Positions 39,496 to 48,598 of a DNA stretch of 64,000 bases are shown here, one piece after another. Within the stretch, counting starts at the first letter, position 1, and every line of letters begins with the position of its first letter. The position numbers and the translations under genes are program-made. The DNA comes from Dysgonomonadaceae bacterium PH5-43. GTDB taxonomy: Bacteria > Bacteroidota > Bacteroidia > Bacteroidales > Azobacteroidaceae. The notes beneath the pieces are model-generated. The model was not told the DNA's origin and searched no databases. It saw nothing but the letters and a program-made list of their open reading frames with translations. Location of the stretch: assembly GCA_029916745.1 (NCBI GenBank), contig JARXWK010000016.1:1-64000 (forward strand), read 5' to 3'.

Positions 39496-41652
39496 ATGAG
39501 AAAGGTTGTTTTGTTATTAGGCATACTTATTCTTTCGACCAATATTTGGGCAAAGAAATCACCGATAGAAATTAAATATTCGGTAATGGACTTACAGGCA
39601 TTACGGTATTATCCTTTTACTATTGAAATAGATTCACTTGTTCACGAATTAGTATTATCAACACAAACTTCTTCTCCAAAAGAAAAGAATGTAGAAAACA
39701 AAAAGTCGTCGGTAGATATTATTGGCAATAAAGAATTACTACTAACTCAACTTACAAATCTAAGCAATAGTAATAACTTTATTTACAAATATGCTCTAAA
39801 ACCCTACGTAAATTGGCTGCAACATTCTGCTCCTCTGAATGAAAACGACAGAGAACTTACCCTAACTCTCGGACTAAACGACAAAAGCATATACAACTTT
39901 ATTGGGAATAGCAATGTCAACAACATAATTAATGAACTATTTGGAGATATAAACTTATTCAAAGAGAGCAATCAGGTTATGTTTAACAAGGTAAATAGCC
40001 CGCTTGCGAAGAAAAACCTAAACTCTTATAAGTTCTTTTTATCGTCAAGCAAAGCTCAAAACCAACAATACGAAATTGTTTTTTATCCTAAAGACTTAGA
40101 ATACTCAGGGTTTATCGGCTATTTATACATTACAGAATCTACGCCTCACAAGTTAGTGAAAGCCGTTTTCACTCTAAACTCGGCATATAATTTTAGTTCT
40201 AAAAGGAATATTTTGTTTACGCAATACTTCGAAGAAGATGAAAGCAATAAACTTAATCCGACTAAAAAAGATTATATTCTATCGTGGGGTGATGAAATAA
40301 CAGGAAGTTTACAGGTTAACAAAACTGTAAATTACAATGCGGAACCTATCCCACTATCAGCTTCTGAAAGCAAACTTGATAGCTTCATAAAAGAAAGCAA
40401 CAACACTAAGGCTTATAACAATTTCAAAGCTGTAAGCAGACTATTCTTAACCGACCATTATTCTATAAACGGAGAAAGAGGCATTTTCGAGTTCGGACCA
40501 ATTACACGATTTATCAGCTATAACAAAACAGAAGGACTTCGTTTACGTTTAGGAGGAAACACAACTACTAATCTTCACAATCAGTGGTTGTTTGGAGGTT
40601 ATGCTGCATACGGCTTTAATGATAAAGAATGGAAATACAGAGGCGACATTATGTTTTCATTTACTCCCAAAGACAGAGATATATGGGAGTTTCCTAAAAG
40701 ATTATTAAGTTTTAGTTATATCAACGATCTTAATATTCCTGGAGCAGACCTACTTACAAGCAAGCGAGACTTTTTCGCATACTCTTTTTCGCATATCGCC
40801 AACTATAATATGACCAAACAAAAGCTCTTCTCTCTTGATTACGAACACGAGTTTGAAAACAACATATCATTTAAAGTAGGAGGAAAACATATTAAAGATG
40901 AAACACTAAAAGGTCGCGAATACTCTTTTATTAACAACAACATAGAAACGTTGGTAAACAAACTTACATCAAGCGAAGTTAATTTTGCTTTTCGCTATGC
41001 TCCTAACGAAGTATTCTTTCAAACACGTCATAAAAGAAGATACTTGCGCAATGCCGACTACGAAATAAATATAAAACATCGCATAGGATTAAAAGATTTA
41101 TTCGGCTCTGATTATTCTTATCACATCACGGATATAAATGTGCTTAAAGAATTAAAGCTACCTAATAAAATAGGTAAACTAAGTATCGAATTAGACGCTC
41201 GTAAAGTATGGAGTCGCCTACCCTATCCTTTCTTATTTATTGAAGGAGGTAATCAAAGCTATATATTCAAAGAAGACAATCACAACCTTATGGATTATTC
41301 CGAATTTATTACAGATAATTTTGTCGCCGGCATTATAAACACCCAGTTCAACTGGTCGCCAATACGATTACTTTATAAGAATAAATCAAAAACTAACATA
41401 GGAGTAAAAGCTATCTACGGACCTATGTCGGATAAAAACAATCCTAATTTACACCCAGAGTTATTTGTTATAGGGGAAAACATTAAAACATTAAACGATA
41501 CTCCTTATATAGAGGTCAACTTTGGATTTTCTAATATCTTAAAATTCTTTCGTTTAGAATGGGTACAACGTCTCACTTACTTAGAAAGAGACTCCAATGG
41601 CAATAAAAAAAGTAAAGGGTCTTTATTTGTAGGCGCAAACTTTTCGTTCTAA
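39496..41652 (+). CDS. DUF5686-like outer-membrane protein
   Basis: A 718-residue exported protein (signal VVLLLGILILSTNIWA). The C-terminal half is beta-strand-rich with alternating aromatic residues and ends in SKGSLFVGANFSF, with a terminal Phe as in outer-membrane barrels. The middle segment FGPITRFISYNKTEGLRLRL resembles the DUF5686 family. The carboxypeptidase-regulatory-like N-terminal domain often fused to that family appears to be missing. It lies 13 bp after trmD. Substrate and function are unknown. Confidence 0.8.
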   Translation: MRKVVLLLGILILSTNIWAKKSPIEIKYSVMDLQALRYYPFTIEIDSLVHELVLSTQTSSPKEKNVENKKSSVDIIGNKELLLTQLTNLSNSNNFIYKYALKPYVNWLQHSAPLNENDRELTLTLGLNDKSIYNFIGNSNVNNIINELFGDINLFKESNQVMFNKVNSPLAKKNLNSYKFFLSSSKAQNQQYEIVFYPKDLEYSGFIGYLYITESTPHKLVKAVFTLNSAYNFSSKRNILFTQYFEEDESNKLNPTKKDYILSWGDEITGSLQVNKTVNYNAEPIPLSASESKLDSFIKESNNTKAYNNFKAVSRLFLTDHYSINGERGIFEFGPITRFISYNKTEGLRLRLGGNTTTNLHNQWLFGGYAAYGFNDKEWKYRGDIMFSFTPKDRDIWEFPKRLLSFSYINDLNIPGADLLTSKRDFFAYSFSHIANYNMTKQKLFSLDYEHEFENNISFKVGGKHIKDETLKGREYSFINNNIETLVNKLTSSEVNFAFRYAPNEVFFQTRHKRRYLRNADYEINIKHRIGLKDLFGSDYSYHITDINVLKELKLPNKIGKLSIELDARKVWSRLPYPFLFIEGGNQSYIFKEDNHNLMDYSEFITDNFVAGIINTQFNWSPIRLLYKNKSKTNIGVKAIYGPMSDKNNPNLHPELFVIGENIKTLNDTPYIEVNFGFSNILKFFRLEWVQRLTYLERDSNGNKKSKGSLFVGANFSF

Positions 41653-41722
41653 TCCTAAACCTTTTCCTCTCTCTTCTTGTTTAGATGGTATAAGTTTTAT
41701 AAACAATTAAATTTATCAAGTC

Positions 41723-42238
41723 ATGAAACAAGAAATTAAAAAGAAAGGTGTATCAATTTTATCCTTAGACGTAGACAAACTTATCGATATGTTAAATGCT
41801 GCTTTAGCTGAAGAATGGTTGGCTTATTATCAATATTGGATAGGAGCGCAAGTAGTGGAAGGTCCTATGCGCGTTCAAGTTGAAGCCGAACTGTTAGAAC
41901 ACGCTCAAGAAGAATTAGACCATGCCGATAGGGTTGCAAAAAGAATTATTGAATTAAACGGAACTCCTATATTAAATCCGGTTGAGTGGACTAAGTTGGC
42001 TCGTTGTAAATACGAAGCTCCTGAAGATCCTTATGTAGAAAACATTTTAGCTCAAAACATCAGAGGTGAGCGTTGTGCAATACAAAGATACCAAGAGATT
42101 GCCGACTTCACTTATAAAACCGACTGGGTAACTCACAATATCGCTGTAAGTATTCTTGCCGAAGAAGTTGAGCACGAAAAAGACTTAGATGATTTTGTAA
42201 CAGACATCAATTTAAGTAAAATAAAAGGAGTACAATAA
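41723..42238 (+). CDS. DPS-like (DPSL) ferritin-family protein
   Basis: A 171-residue four-helix ferritin-like protein. Iron ligands are suggested by EEWLAYYQYWIGAQ near residue 30, EHAQEELDHADRVAKRI near 62-78 and the C-terminal EEVEHEKDLDDFV. Two cysteines, in LARCKYEAPED and IRGERCAIQRYQEIAD, match the Cys pair that marks the DPSL subgroup described from Bacteroides fragilis and archaea. It probably forms a 12-mer that oxidises iron with peroxide and protects against oxidative stress. It is separated by 70 bp from the gene before it and is convergent with rnz. Confidence 0.85.
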   Translation: MKQEIKKKGVSILSLDVDKLIDMLNAALAEEWLAYYQYWIGAQVVEGPMRVQVEAELLEHAQEELDHADRVAKRIIELNGTPILNPVEWTKLARCKYEAPEDPYVENILAQNIRGERCAIQRYQEIADFTYKTDWVTHNIAVSILAEEVEHEKDLDDFVTDINLSKIKGVQ

Positions 42239-42246
42239 GACAACAA

Positions 42247-42279
42247 TGAACGGTGAGTTTTGAGGTTAATCACCATTCA
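42247..42279. terminator. hairpin between convergent dpsL and rnz ends
   Basis: TGAA-c-GGTGA and TCACC-a-TTCA pair around a 13-nt loop that contains the rnz stop codon. It lies 8 bp after the DPSL stop. No T-run follows on either side, so it may stabilise or attenuate both transcripts instead of acting as a classical terminator. Confidence 0.4.
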
Positions 42280-43189
42280 CAGAAAGAGACATTCCCTCTT
42301 TTGCAAGGATTGTATTAGGGAACACTTCTTGAGCCTCGTTTAACAACACCGACTCGTCGGGATAACGAGCCGAGAAGTGCCCTAATAATAACCTTTTCAC
42401 ATTTGCTGTTTTTGCTATTAACGCTGCCTGCTTCGCCGAAGTATGCAGCGTTTCTTTTGCCCGAGCTATATCTTGTTGCGAAAACGTAGCTTCGTGATAT
42501 AACAAATCAACACCTTCTATTATTGGAATAATCTTCTCGCTATAAACCGTATCCGAACAATAAGCGTATCTATAACTTGGTTCGGCAGGTTTAGTAAATA
42601 TCTTATTAGGAATAATCGTCCCATCGTCTAACACAAAGTCCTCTCCATTCTTCAAAGCATTGATTTGTCTAATCGGAACATTATAATAATCTACCATCTC
42701 TCTTATTATGTGCATAGCCTTAGGTTTCTCTTCAAAAAGAAAACCTGCCGTTGGAACTCTGTGTTTAAGAGGAATAGTTGACACTTTTAACGACCTATCA
42801 TCAAGTATAAGTTCAGACTTATTCGGATTAAAAGAGTTGAATATTATCTTATATGGACTTTCTTTACAGAAGTAATCAAGCATTGGTTTGAATATCTTCT
42901 CGGCATCAGGCTGAGCGTGAATATACAAATCGCCAGTTCGCCCTAACAAACCCAAAGTAGATACTAATCCGAGTAAACCGAAACAATGATCGCCGTGAAG
43001 ATGCGATATAAAGATATGACTAAGTCGCTGAAATTTCAGTTTCATTGCCCTAAACTGTAATTGAGTTCCCTCTCCGCAATCTATCATATACAACTTTTCC
43101 CTATGATTAAGAACTTGCGAACTCAAGAAATGACGAGTTGTAGGCAATGCCGAACCACAACCTAATACGTTTACTTCAAATTTGTCCAT
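42266..43189 (-). CDS. rnz: ribonuclease Z
   Basis: tRNA 3'-processing endonuclease, 307 residues, metallo-beta-lactamase fold. The zinc motif IFISHLHGDHCFGLLGLV lies near residues 57-74. LYHEATFSQQDIARAKET, AKTANVKRLLLGHFSARYPD and the early CGSALPTTRHFLSSQVLN are typical of the short bacterial RNase Z. A TACCTTTG -7 element lies at 43207-43214 just upstream. Confidence 0.97.
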   Translation of the reverse strand: MDKFEVNVLGCGSALPTTRHFLSSQVLNHREKLYMIDCGEGTQLQFRAMKLKFQRLSHIFISHLHGDHCFGLLGLVSTLGLLGRTGDLYIHAQPDAEKIFKPMLDYFCKESPYKIIFNSFNPNKSELILDDRSLKVSTIPLKHRVPTAGFLFEEKPKAMHIIREMVDYYNVPIRQINALKNGEDFVLDDGTIIPNKIFTKPAEPSYRYAYCSDTVYSEKIIPIIEGVDLLYHEATFSQQDIARAKETLHTSAKQAALIAKTANVKRLLLGHFSARYPDESVLLNEAQEVFPNTILAKEGMSLSVNGD

Positions 43190-43206
43190 TGCATAATTGT
43201 TTAATG

Positions 43207-43214
43207 CAAAGGTA
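43207..43214 (-). promoter_or_regulatory. -7 element of the rnz promoter
   Basis: TACCTTTG on the minus strand, 18 bp before the rnz ATG. No TTG sits at the ideal distance, so the match is partial. Confidence 0.5.
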
Positions 43215-43236
43215 AATAATTTAAAGCAATTAGGAG

Positions 43237-44514
43237 TTAGAAGTTAAGTTTCTGTTGTCCATTTGAGTTGAGTTTAACAGTATCTTTTCTACCTATTTTA
43301 CCAATTGTTATGCTTCTGTCATCTTTAATTATCTCTTTAATGTACTTGTTTGATACTTTTCTTCCAGTTTCTTTCTTTATTTGTTCTATTATATTTGATA
43401 TAGGTATTTCGGACTTACCGTTCAACACATCATGTATTATTCTTAACAGATTTGTTTTATCATCACTAGTTTCTTTACTTTGCTTATCCTTTGGAGCTGG
43501 GTGTTCAATATTTGATTTTTTATAAAAGCGAAGATTCAATGAGTCATAATATAAATCATAGAATTTTCGGAAGCCGAAAAAAGCACCTAAGAGAATAATC
43601 GAATACAAGAAACTATCGCCGAATTCTTTTTTGAGAATCTCAAATTTTTTAATTAAATTTGTTTGTGTTATATCTTCTGAATTACGAATCTCATCTTTAA
43701 GTTTCAAATACAAAGGAGCTATAATATATTGTTTTATATTATCCTTGGTGTTTTGTGAAATATATCCTTTTGAATCTTCAGATTTTTCTAAAAGATCTAT
43801 TATACGCAGAGACTCTATTTGGGGGTCTTTCATGTTAAGTTGTTCTAAAAAGCCATAAACTTTACTTCCTTCAAAAGTAGGTTGTCCTTTACTGTGTGCA
43901 AAAATCAGTCCTGCGTCATAGAAATATCCCAGCATAGACTTTGAGAAATACTCATGTCTATCATAAGCTATTAAATATTCCCAATAATTACCATTTTGAA
44001 TTTCATCTGCTTTTGTTCCGTTTTTTCTATGTTCCAATCCTTTGATTATATTTTCAAAACCAAGTTTTAACAAATAATCCTCTAAAGGTTTTTCTATTTT
44101 ACAAATAGTCCATAATGATTGAATAGCATTATTCACTTCTCTATTTTGAATACCTACTTCTATTTTTGATAAGAGAGATTCAAAGATTGGATTTTCGAGC
44201 CTTATTCTTGGATCTATCTTTGATTCAATAGATTTTTTTGCTTGTTTTGAGAGTGGATATATTTTTACAATGTCGTTTATACCAACTTCTATATTTGCTT
44301 CTTGACTGTTGTTTATCTCTAAGTGAAGTATTAAGTACTCTTCATCATATTCAAAAGGTGTTGTCGTTTCAAATTGTTCTATAATTTGATTTTCAACTTT
44401 TTCTGTTATGTTTCCATCAAAATAAATCAGAGTACATTTAGGTATAAATGCACAGCCAAACCTATAGAATAGGTTAAACTGATTTCTTAATACAATACTT
44501 AAACAATTTGTCAT
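43237..44514 (-). CDS. unknown protein in the Hsp70-helicase operon
   Basis: A 425-residue protein that I do not recognise. The N-terminus (NQFNLFYRFGCAFIPKCTLI) is followed by alpha/beta and helical regions. A hydrophobic stretch near residues 300-315 (LYSIILLGAFFGF) may be a buried helix or a membrane-proximal segment. The last ~70 residues, with IIHDVLNGKSEIPISNIIEQ and then ETGRKVSNKYIKEIIKD, look like a winged-helix DNA-binding domain. It starts 2 bp after the helicase gene, so the three genes form one operon. A role as the specificity or effector part of that system is inference. Confidence 0.75.
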   Translation of the reverse strand: MTNCLSIVLRNQFNLFYRFGCAFIPKCTLIYFDGNITEKVENQIIEQFETTTPFEYDEEYLILHLEINNSQEANIEVGINDIVKIYPLSKQAKKSIESKIDPRIRLENPIFESLLSKIEVGIQNREVNNAIQSLWTICKIEKPLEDYLLKLGFENIIKGLEHRKNGTKADEIQNGNYWEYLIAYDRHEYFSKSMLGYFYDAGLIFAHSKGQPTFEGSKVYGFLEQLNMKDPQIESLRIIDLLEKSEDSKGYISQNTKDNIKQYIIAPLYLKLKDEIRNSEDITQTNLIKKFEILKKEFGDSFLYSIILLGAFFGFRKFYDLYYDSLNLRFYKKSNIEHPAPKDKQSKETSDDKTNLLRIIHDVLNGKSEIPISNIIEQIKKETGRKVSNKYIKEIIKDDRSITIGKIGRKDTVKLNSNGQQKLNF

Positions 44515-44516
44515 AA

Positions 44517-45857
44517 CTAAAAATCAAAGTCGTCAATTGAATTGTTAGAATCTGGAATATTTGATATTGAAATCTGAGTACATTCATCTTTAATCTCATC
44601 AATTAAATAATTTGCATGTCCAGAATATGTTAAATATAGATTCTTTCTACTTCTTGTTATTGCAACTATAAATAATAGTTCGTATTTGTTGACATACGAA
44701 TAACCAGGATCAGCTTGAAATGGCAAAAAAACATTATTAAAATCAAGTCCTTTTGAACTGTGATAGGTCATTAAAACAGCTTCTTTATTTTGTTCTGCTT
44801 CAAGCAAAGAACCATGGCTATTACCAACATATTGAAGCTTTACATTTTGCTCTCTTAAATATTTATTCATAGAATCGTAATCATATCCTATTGTTTTTTC
44901 TTTTAGCTCAAAATCAATTCCATTTGATTTTAATCTTTCACATTCTTTTTCCGCAGCCGATTTAGTTGCAAAATATCCTATATGCGACTTTTTATTTTGT
45001 CTTTCGAATATTTTTTTACTTATGATATTTTGAGCTTTTTGCTCATTTGAAAAATCAATACAAACATAGTATAGGTTCTTGCGTTGAGGAATCCACTTTG
45101 GTTTATTATTCACTTGTAAAACTTCATTAACAAACTGAACTATACTATAGTGTATAGGTATCAAAATCACACTTGTTTCATTAACTGCAGGACCTTTTAT
45201 AGCTTCATTGTAAACATACTTAACCTCATCTGTTATATTTTGAGCTTCACATACTCTAATTTTAACATCTACTTTTGTCAAATCTCTCTTTGATCCTCCA
45301 AACATAAACGGTGCTATTTTTTGCACAGCTCTAATAATGCTTCTTGGTAAACGATATATCCTATTTAGAGAAAAAGCTTTTGCGTTAAGTATCTTTCCTA
45401 TATCAGAAGGCTTAACTACACTCTCGTACCATTTTGGATCTCTATCATAAATAGATTGGTTAGAATCTCCAGCAACTATTACTTTATTAGCACCATCTTT
45501 CATTGCAACTAAAACACGATTGGTTAAATCCTGCACTTCGTCACAAAATATATAATCGAATCTTTGATTTTTCTTATTGTAAAAATCAACATAAGTCATT
45601 ACGGGTATACTATTAGGTAGCCCCAACTCTTTCATTCCTGTTTTAAATAGATCAACTAAAGAGCATGTATAAACTACAATAGCGACTTTAGCAGAAGGAT
45701 TTTTCTGAATTACTTCTCTTAAGGCGTGAACAAGCAAAACTGACTTTCCACTTCCTGCAAATCCTTTCACCCATATATTTCCTGTCTTTTTTGATTCTAC
45801 ATTAATAAAATCTCTTTGATCTGGATCTAATTGATCCTCTCTTACCATCCAAGCCAT
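44517..45857 (-). CDS. compact superfamily 1 (UvrD/Rep-like) helicase
   Basis: A 446-residue SF1 ATPase. Visible motifs are a Q-like motif (DPDQRDFI), Walker A KGFAGSGKSVLL at 31-42, Walker B FCDEVQDL at 104-111, motif III VIVAGDSNQSIYDRD at 126-140, motif IV SLNRIYRLPRSI, motif V MTYHSSKGLDF at 363-373 and motif VI FIVAITRSRKNLY at 396-408. It is much shorter than UvrD or Rep (about 670-720), lacking the large 1B/2B insertions. It is 6 bp after the Hsp70 gene and 2 bp before the unknown gene. The partner genes point to an accessory system and not to general repair. Confidence 0.88.
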   Translation of the reverse strand: MAWMVREDQLDPDQRDFINVESKKTGNIWVKGFAGSGKSVLLVHALREVIQKNPSAKVAIVVYTCSLVDLFKTGMKELGLPNSIPVMTYVDFYNKKNQRFDYIFCDEVQDLTNRVLVAMKDGANKVIVAGDSNQSIYDRDPKWYESVVKPSDIGKILNAKAFSLNRIYRLPRSIIRAVQKIAPFMFGGSKRDLTKVDVKIRVCEAQNITDEVKYVYNEAIKGPAVNETSVILIPIHYSIVQFVNEVLQVNNKPKWIPQRKNLYYVCIDFSNEQKAQNIISKKIFERQNKKSHIGYFATKSAAEKECERLKSNGIDFELKEKTIGYDYDSMNKYLREQNVKLQYVGNSHGSLLEAEQNKEAVLMTYHSSKGLDFNNVFLPFQADPGYSYVNKYELLFIVAITRSRKNLYLTYSGHANYLIDEIKDECTQISISNIPDSNNSIDDFDF

Positions 45858-45863
45858 AATATT

Positions 45864-48290
45864 TCATTTTTTAATTAAACCTTCTTCTGTCGATATTTTT
45901 GTTAGATTCTCTGAATTATAAAATTTTTCACCTGTAAACTTGGGTTTTGAATTCCTTACCTGTTTTGCATACTCTCTCATACCTAATTCTTCTGCAACGG
46001 AGACAAGCCACCCATATTCATTGTCATGCAATCTGTTTCTTTCATATTTGTTTTTCCATATTTCAAATGCCTTTTTAATCATTTCTTCTCCTTTGGGATT
46101 ATTCTCTCTATTAAGAATTTGTCCCAGTTCGCACAAACTATGAGGCATGTTAGGATCAAATAACAAAGACTCTTCTAAAATTTCTTTACTCTTATTAGGG
46201 TCTTTGTATTTTAATTTTAGAGCATAGTTGAATGCCGTAGTTGCATTCTTATCCATATTATACGCTAATTCATAATATTCTAAAGCCTTGCTTTCATGTC
46301 CTGCATTTGAATACAATACACCTATTGCATTGTAATTCTTAGTATTTGGGTATAATTCGTTTAACAGTTCTAATGTTTCTGCTGCTCGCAAATCTTTCCC
46401 AACTTTTTCGTAAGCCTGGTATAAGGTCGTCAGCCCTTCTTTTGTTGGTCTTCCTCCATTCTGTTCAGCTTCAAGATTTGCTTGCCTCTCTGCTCTTAAC
46501 ACAACTCTTTCCTCTGCGGAAAGTTCTTTGTTTGCAAATGGATTTATAGGCTCAACAAAAACAGATTGCCCTTCTGCTGAAGCCCGTGCTATAAGCAATT
46601 TATCTGCTGTAATTTCTAATTCTAATTTTACAGTAACATTACGTTTGAAGCCCTCTCTACAACCGCTAACAATTTTAATATTATAAAGAAGTTTATTTTT
46701 ATTACCTAAACAAATAGGTAGTTCTATTGCCTTTTGTCCGTCTTTACTTGTTACTAAATCATCAATAACAATCAAATCACAAGGTATATGCGTACCTGCT
46801 TTAAGAATAACTTTAGGTGTTTCATCTTTTGTGATAACGATAAAAGGCTCGCTGGTAATAGGCTGTATGATATTCTTCCCAAAACCATTAAAAACTAATG
46901 AATGAATTGCAGCCCCTGAAGAAACATGAGTTTGCAAGTCTCTTGGAATCAATATTTCTGACTCTTTGAAATATTCTTTAAGTGCTGTTTGTACGTATGG
47001 ATTTTTTGAACTACCACCAATGAACAATACATAATCAATATCATTTTTAGAGAGATTCGCTTTTTTCAAGGCCGTTTGAATAGGATTGAAAATTGTAATA
47101 AATTCATCTTCTACTTTTTTAGTTCTATATGGCAACAGATTGCTCGACTTCAAAAAGACTTTCATAACCTCATTAAACTCTGCATAAGATAATTTAGGCT
47201 CTGTTAATGTTAATAAGCCCTTCCTTGAATCTATTCTGACAGGATAACCTATCGAAACATAATCTCTACTTGTTGCCGATTGAGGCAATACTCGATTACT
47301 CATTTGCAATGCTATTTTATCACAAATAATAATTTTCAACTGCTCAGCTGTTTTTAATAACTGAGTAATTATTCTATTTTTTTCTGGTGTTCTAAAATCA
47401 GACTGTTCCTTTTTACTTTCTTCGAGTAATTTAGGAAACAAATAATCAATAGCTATAAGCCTATCGATATCATCTCCTCCTAGTTTTTCAAACTTTGAAA
47501 TTGAAAGATTTTTAGAATATATTCCATCTAGGTCTTTTCCTAATTCAAGGACTGAAACATCACACGTTCCTGCTCCAAAATCGAAAACTAACACTTTAGG
47601 ATTATCTCCATCAGGAAGAGTTATTGAATTATTTTCCATAGAAGAGACTTGAACATAACTTAGGAATGCAGCATTTGGCTCATCAATCAAAGATTGTTTA
47701 TTTATTGAAATTCCATTTTGTTCGAGAGCATACATCAATTCCTTTCGTTGATTAGCCTCGAATGAAGCGGGAATACTAACTGCATACTGAATGTGTTTAG
47801 GCAAATTCTTTTCTCTAATATATCTTTCTATCTGAACCTCAAGGTATTGAAAAAAGACTTTTGCTGCATCTTTAGGGTTCAATATAGGATAATTACTATT
47901 CCTATCAAGCTCGCTATTGTAATATTTCGCCCCTAAATCTTCCCCTAATTCCATCTTAAAAGAATACCAAATATTAACACCTTTCTTCAGCCTATATTTC
48001 AAGTCAGATGCTCCTTCCCCAACCAACAACTGTTGGTTATGCCATGCTATAACCGTTGGAATTTTTTCTGATGAATAAATTGCCCCATCGCTTAATTTTT
48101 GATTAAGTCGAATAGAATTTGTTATTACTCCCCCTCCTTGCTTATCTATTGTTGCTATTGACACCACAGTTGTAGAAGTACCAAAATCAATCCCAATAAA
48201 AGTTGTATTGAAAATATCTGTTTCTTGACGTGCAAGTTTGCTGTCTTTTATTACAGGTAGTAAACTTTCTATATTAATTTCTGTTGCCAT
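45864..48290 (-). CDS. Hsp70-family ATPase fused to C-terminal TPRs
   Basis: An 808-residue protein. The N-terminal actin-like ATPase domain has phosphate-1 FIGIDFGTSTTVVSIAT (31-47), the connect region LIDEPNAAFLSYV (201-213), phosphate-2 KVLVFDFGAGTCDVSVLEL (232-250) and the adenosine motif YVLFIGGSSKNPYVQTAL (420-437). A beta-rich part at about 475-580 takes the place of the substrate-binding domain. A helical linker and TPRs follow at about 645-745 (IGVLYSNAGHESKALEYYEL). The DnaK lid and EEVD-like end are missing, and no dnaJ or grpE is adjacent. It is not the housekeeping DnaK and is the first gene of a three-gene operon. Confidence 0.9.
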   Translation of the reverse strand: MATEINIESLLPVIKDSKLARQETDIFNTTFIGIDFGTSTTVVSIATIDKQGGGVITNSIRLNQKLSDGAIYSSEKIPTVIAWHNQQLLVGEGASDLKYRLKKGVNIWYSFKMELGEDLGAKYYNSELDRNSNYPILNPKDAAKVFFQYLEVQIERYIREKNLPKHIQYAVSIPASFEANQRKELMYALEQNGISINKQSLIDEPNAAFLSYVQVSSMENNSITLPDGDNPKVLVFDFGAGTCDVSVLELGKDLDGIYSKNLSISKFEKLGGDDIDRLIAIDYLFPKLLEESKKEQSDFRTPEKNRIITQLLKTAEQLKIIICDKIALQMSNRVLPQSATSRDYVSIGYPVRIDSRKGLLTLTEPKLSYAEFNEVMKVFLKSSNLLPYRTKKVEDEFITIFNPIQTALKKANLSKNDIDYVLFIGGSSKNPYVQTALKEYFKESEILIPRDLQTHVSSGAAIHSLVFNGFGKNIIQPITSEPFIVITKDETPKVILKAGTHIPCDLIVIDDLVTSKDGQKAIELPICLGNKNKLLYNIKIVSGCREGFKRNVTVKLELEITADKLLIARASAEGQSVFVEPINPFANKELSAEERVVLRAERQANLEAEQNGGRPTKEGLTTLYQAYEKVGKDLRAAETLELLNELYPNTKNYNAIGVLYSNAGHESKALEYYELAYNMDKNATTAFNYALKLKYKDPNKSKEILEESLLFDPNMPHSLCELGQILNRENNPKGEEMIKKAFEIWKNKYERNRLHDNEYGWLVSVAEELGMREYAKQVRNSKPKFTGEKFYNSENLTKISTEEGLIKK

Positions 48291-48332
48291 AAATTAGATT
48301 GTAATTAATTGATATTTTTTCCTTTAAACCAC

Positions 48333-48354
48333 AAAAAGGCATGAAACTTGCCTT
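48333..48354 (-). terminator. terminator of the structured RNA upstream of the Hsp70 gene
   Basis: On the minus strand AAGGCA-loop-TGCCTT (6-bp stem, 7-nt loop) is followed by five T. It lies 43 bp before the Hsp70 start, so it either ends a separate small RNA or acts as an attenuator for the operon. Its GGCAA arm can instead pair with 48485-48489 near the 5' end of the RNA, an alternative fold. Confidence 0.7.
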
Positions 48355-48560
48355 ATCAGTCTTCTCAGGTATCGCCAAACACCTACAACTACAAATAAGG
48401 AAGCTCATGCCTAAAACATGAGCATTCGCTTACTGCTCTTGTAGTTGTTTTTCTAATGAAATTGGCGATTTCGAGAAAACTACGGGCAATAAAGCAAACG
48501 CTTTATATATCTATGTCTTATTGTTTATTTAATTATCTATAAGCAAATTGTTTTATATTA
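48336..48560 (-). ncRNA. structured non-coding RNA, 6S-like or operon leader
   Basis: About 170-225 nt on the minus strand between a consensus promoter and a terminator. Nested stems (plus-strand positions) are TTGCC/GGCAA (48348-48352 with 48485-48489), AGTCTTCTC/GAGAAAACT (48358-48366 with 48473-48481, one G-U), ATCGCCAA/TTGGCGAT (48371-48378 with 48462-48469), ACAACTACAA/TTGTAGTTGT (48385-48394 with 48439-48448) and a terminal hairpin GCTCATG/CATGAGC (48403-48409 with 48417-48423). An asymmetric bubble separates the third and fourth stems. A long rod with a central bubble is the shape of 6S RNA, and Bacteroidales carry a diverged 6S-like RNA. The alternative is a cis-acting leader of the Hsp70 operon. 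Confidence 0.65.
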
Positions 48561-48566
48561 ATTATG

Positions 48567-48596
48567 CAAATATATAAACAATTGTCTAATTAACAA
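48567..48596 (-). promoter_or_regulatory. promoter of the structured RNA
   Basis: TTG (48594-48596), a 19-bp spacer and TATATTTG (48567-48574) on the minus strand are a full consensus match. The predicted start is near 48560. It is the only full promoter match seen upstream of the Hsp70 operon. Confidence 0.75.
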
Positions 48597-48598
48597 GG

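Noticed and set aside
44517-45857. UvrD, Rep or PcrA housekeeping helicase
   Set aside because: It is only 446 residues and lacks the large 1B/2B insertions of those enzymes.
43237-48290. Assignment to a named defence system
   Set aside because: No nuclease, methylase, TIR or reverse transcriptase domain is visible and the gene set matches no system I can name with confidence.
45864-48290. Housekeeping DnaK
   Set aside because: The lid and C-terminal motif are missing, TPRs are fused, and no dnaJ or grpE is adjacent.
48336-48560. tmRNA or SRP RNA
   Set aside because: No tRNA-like ends or tag reading frame, and no SRP tetraloop hairpin. The nested rod fits neither.
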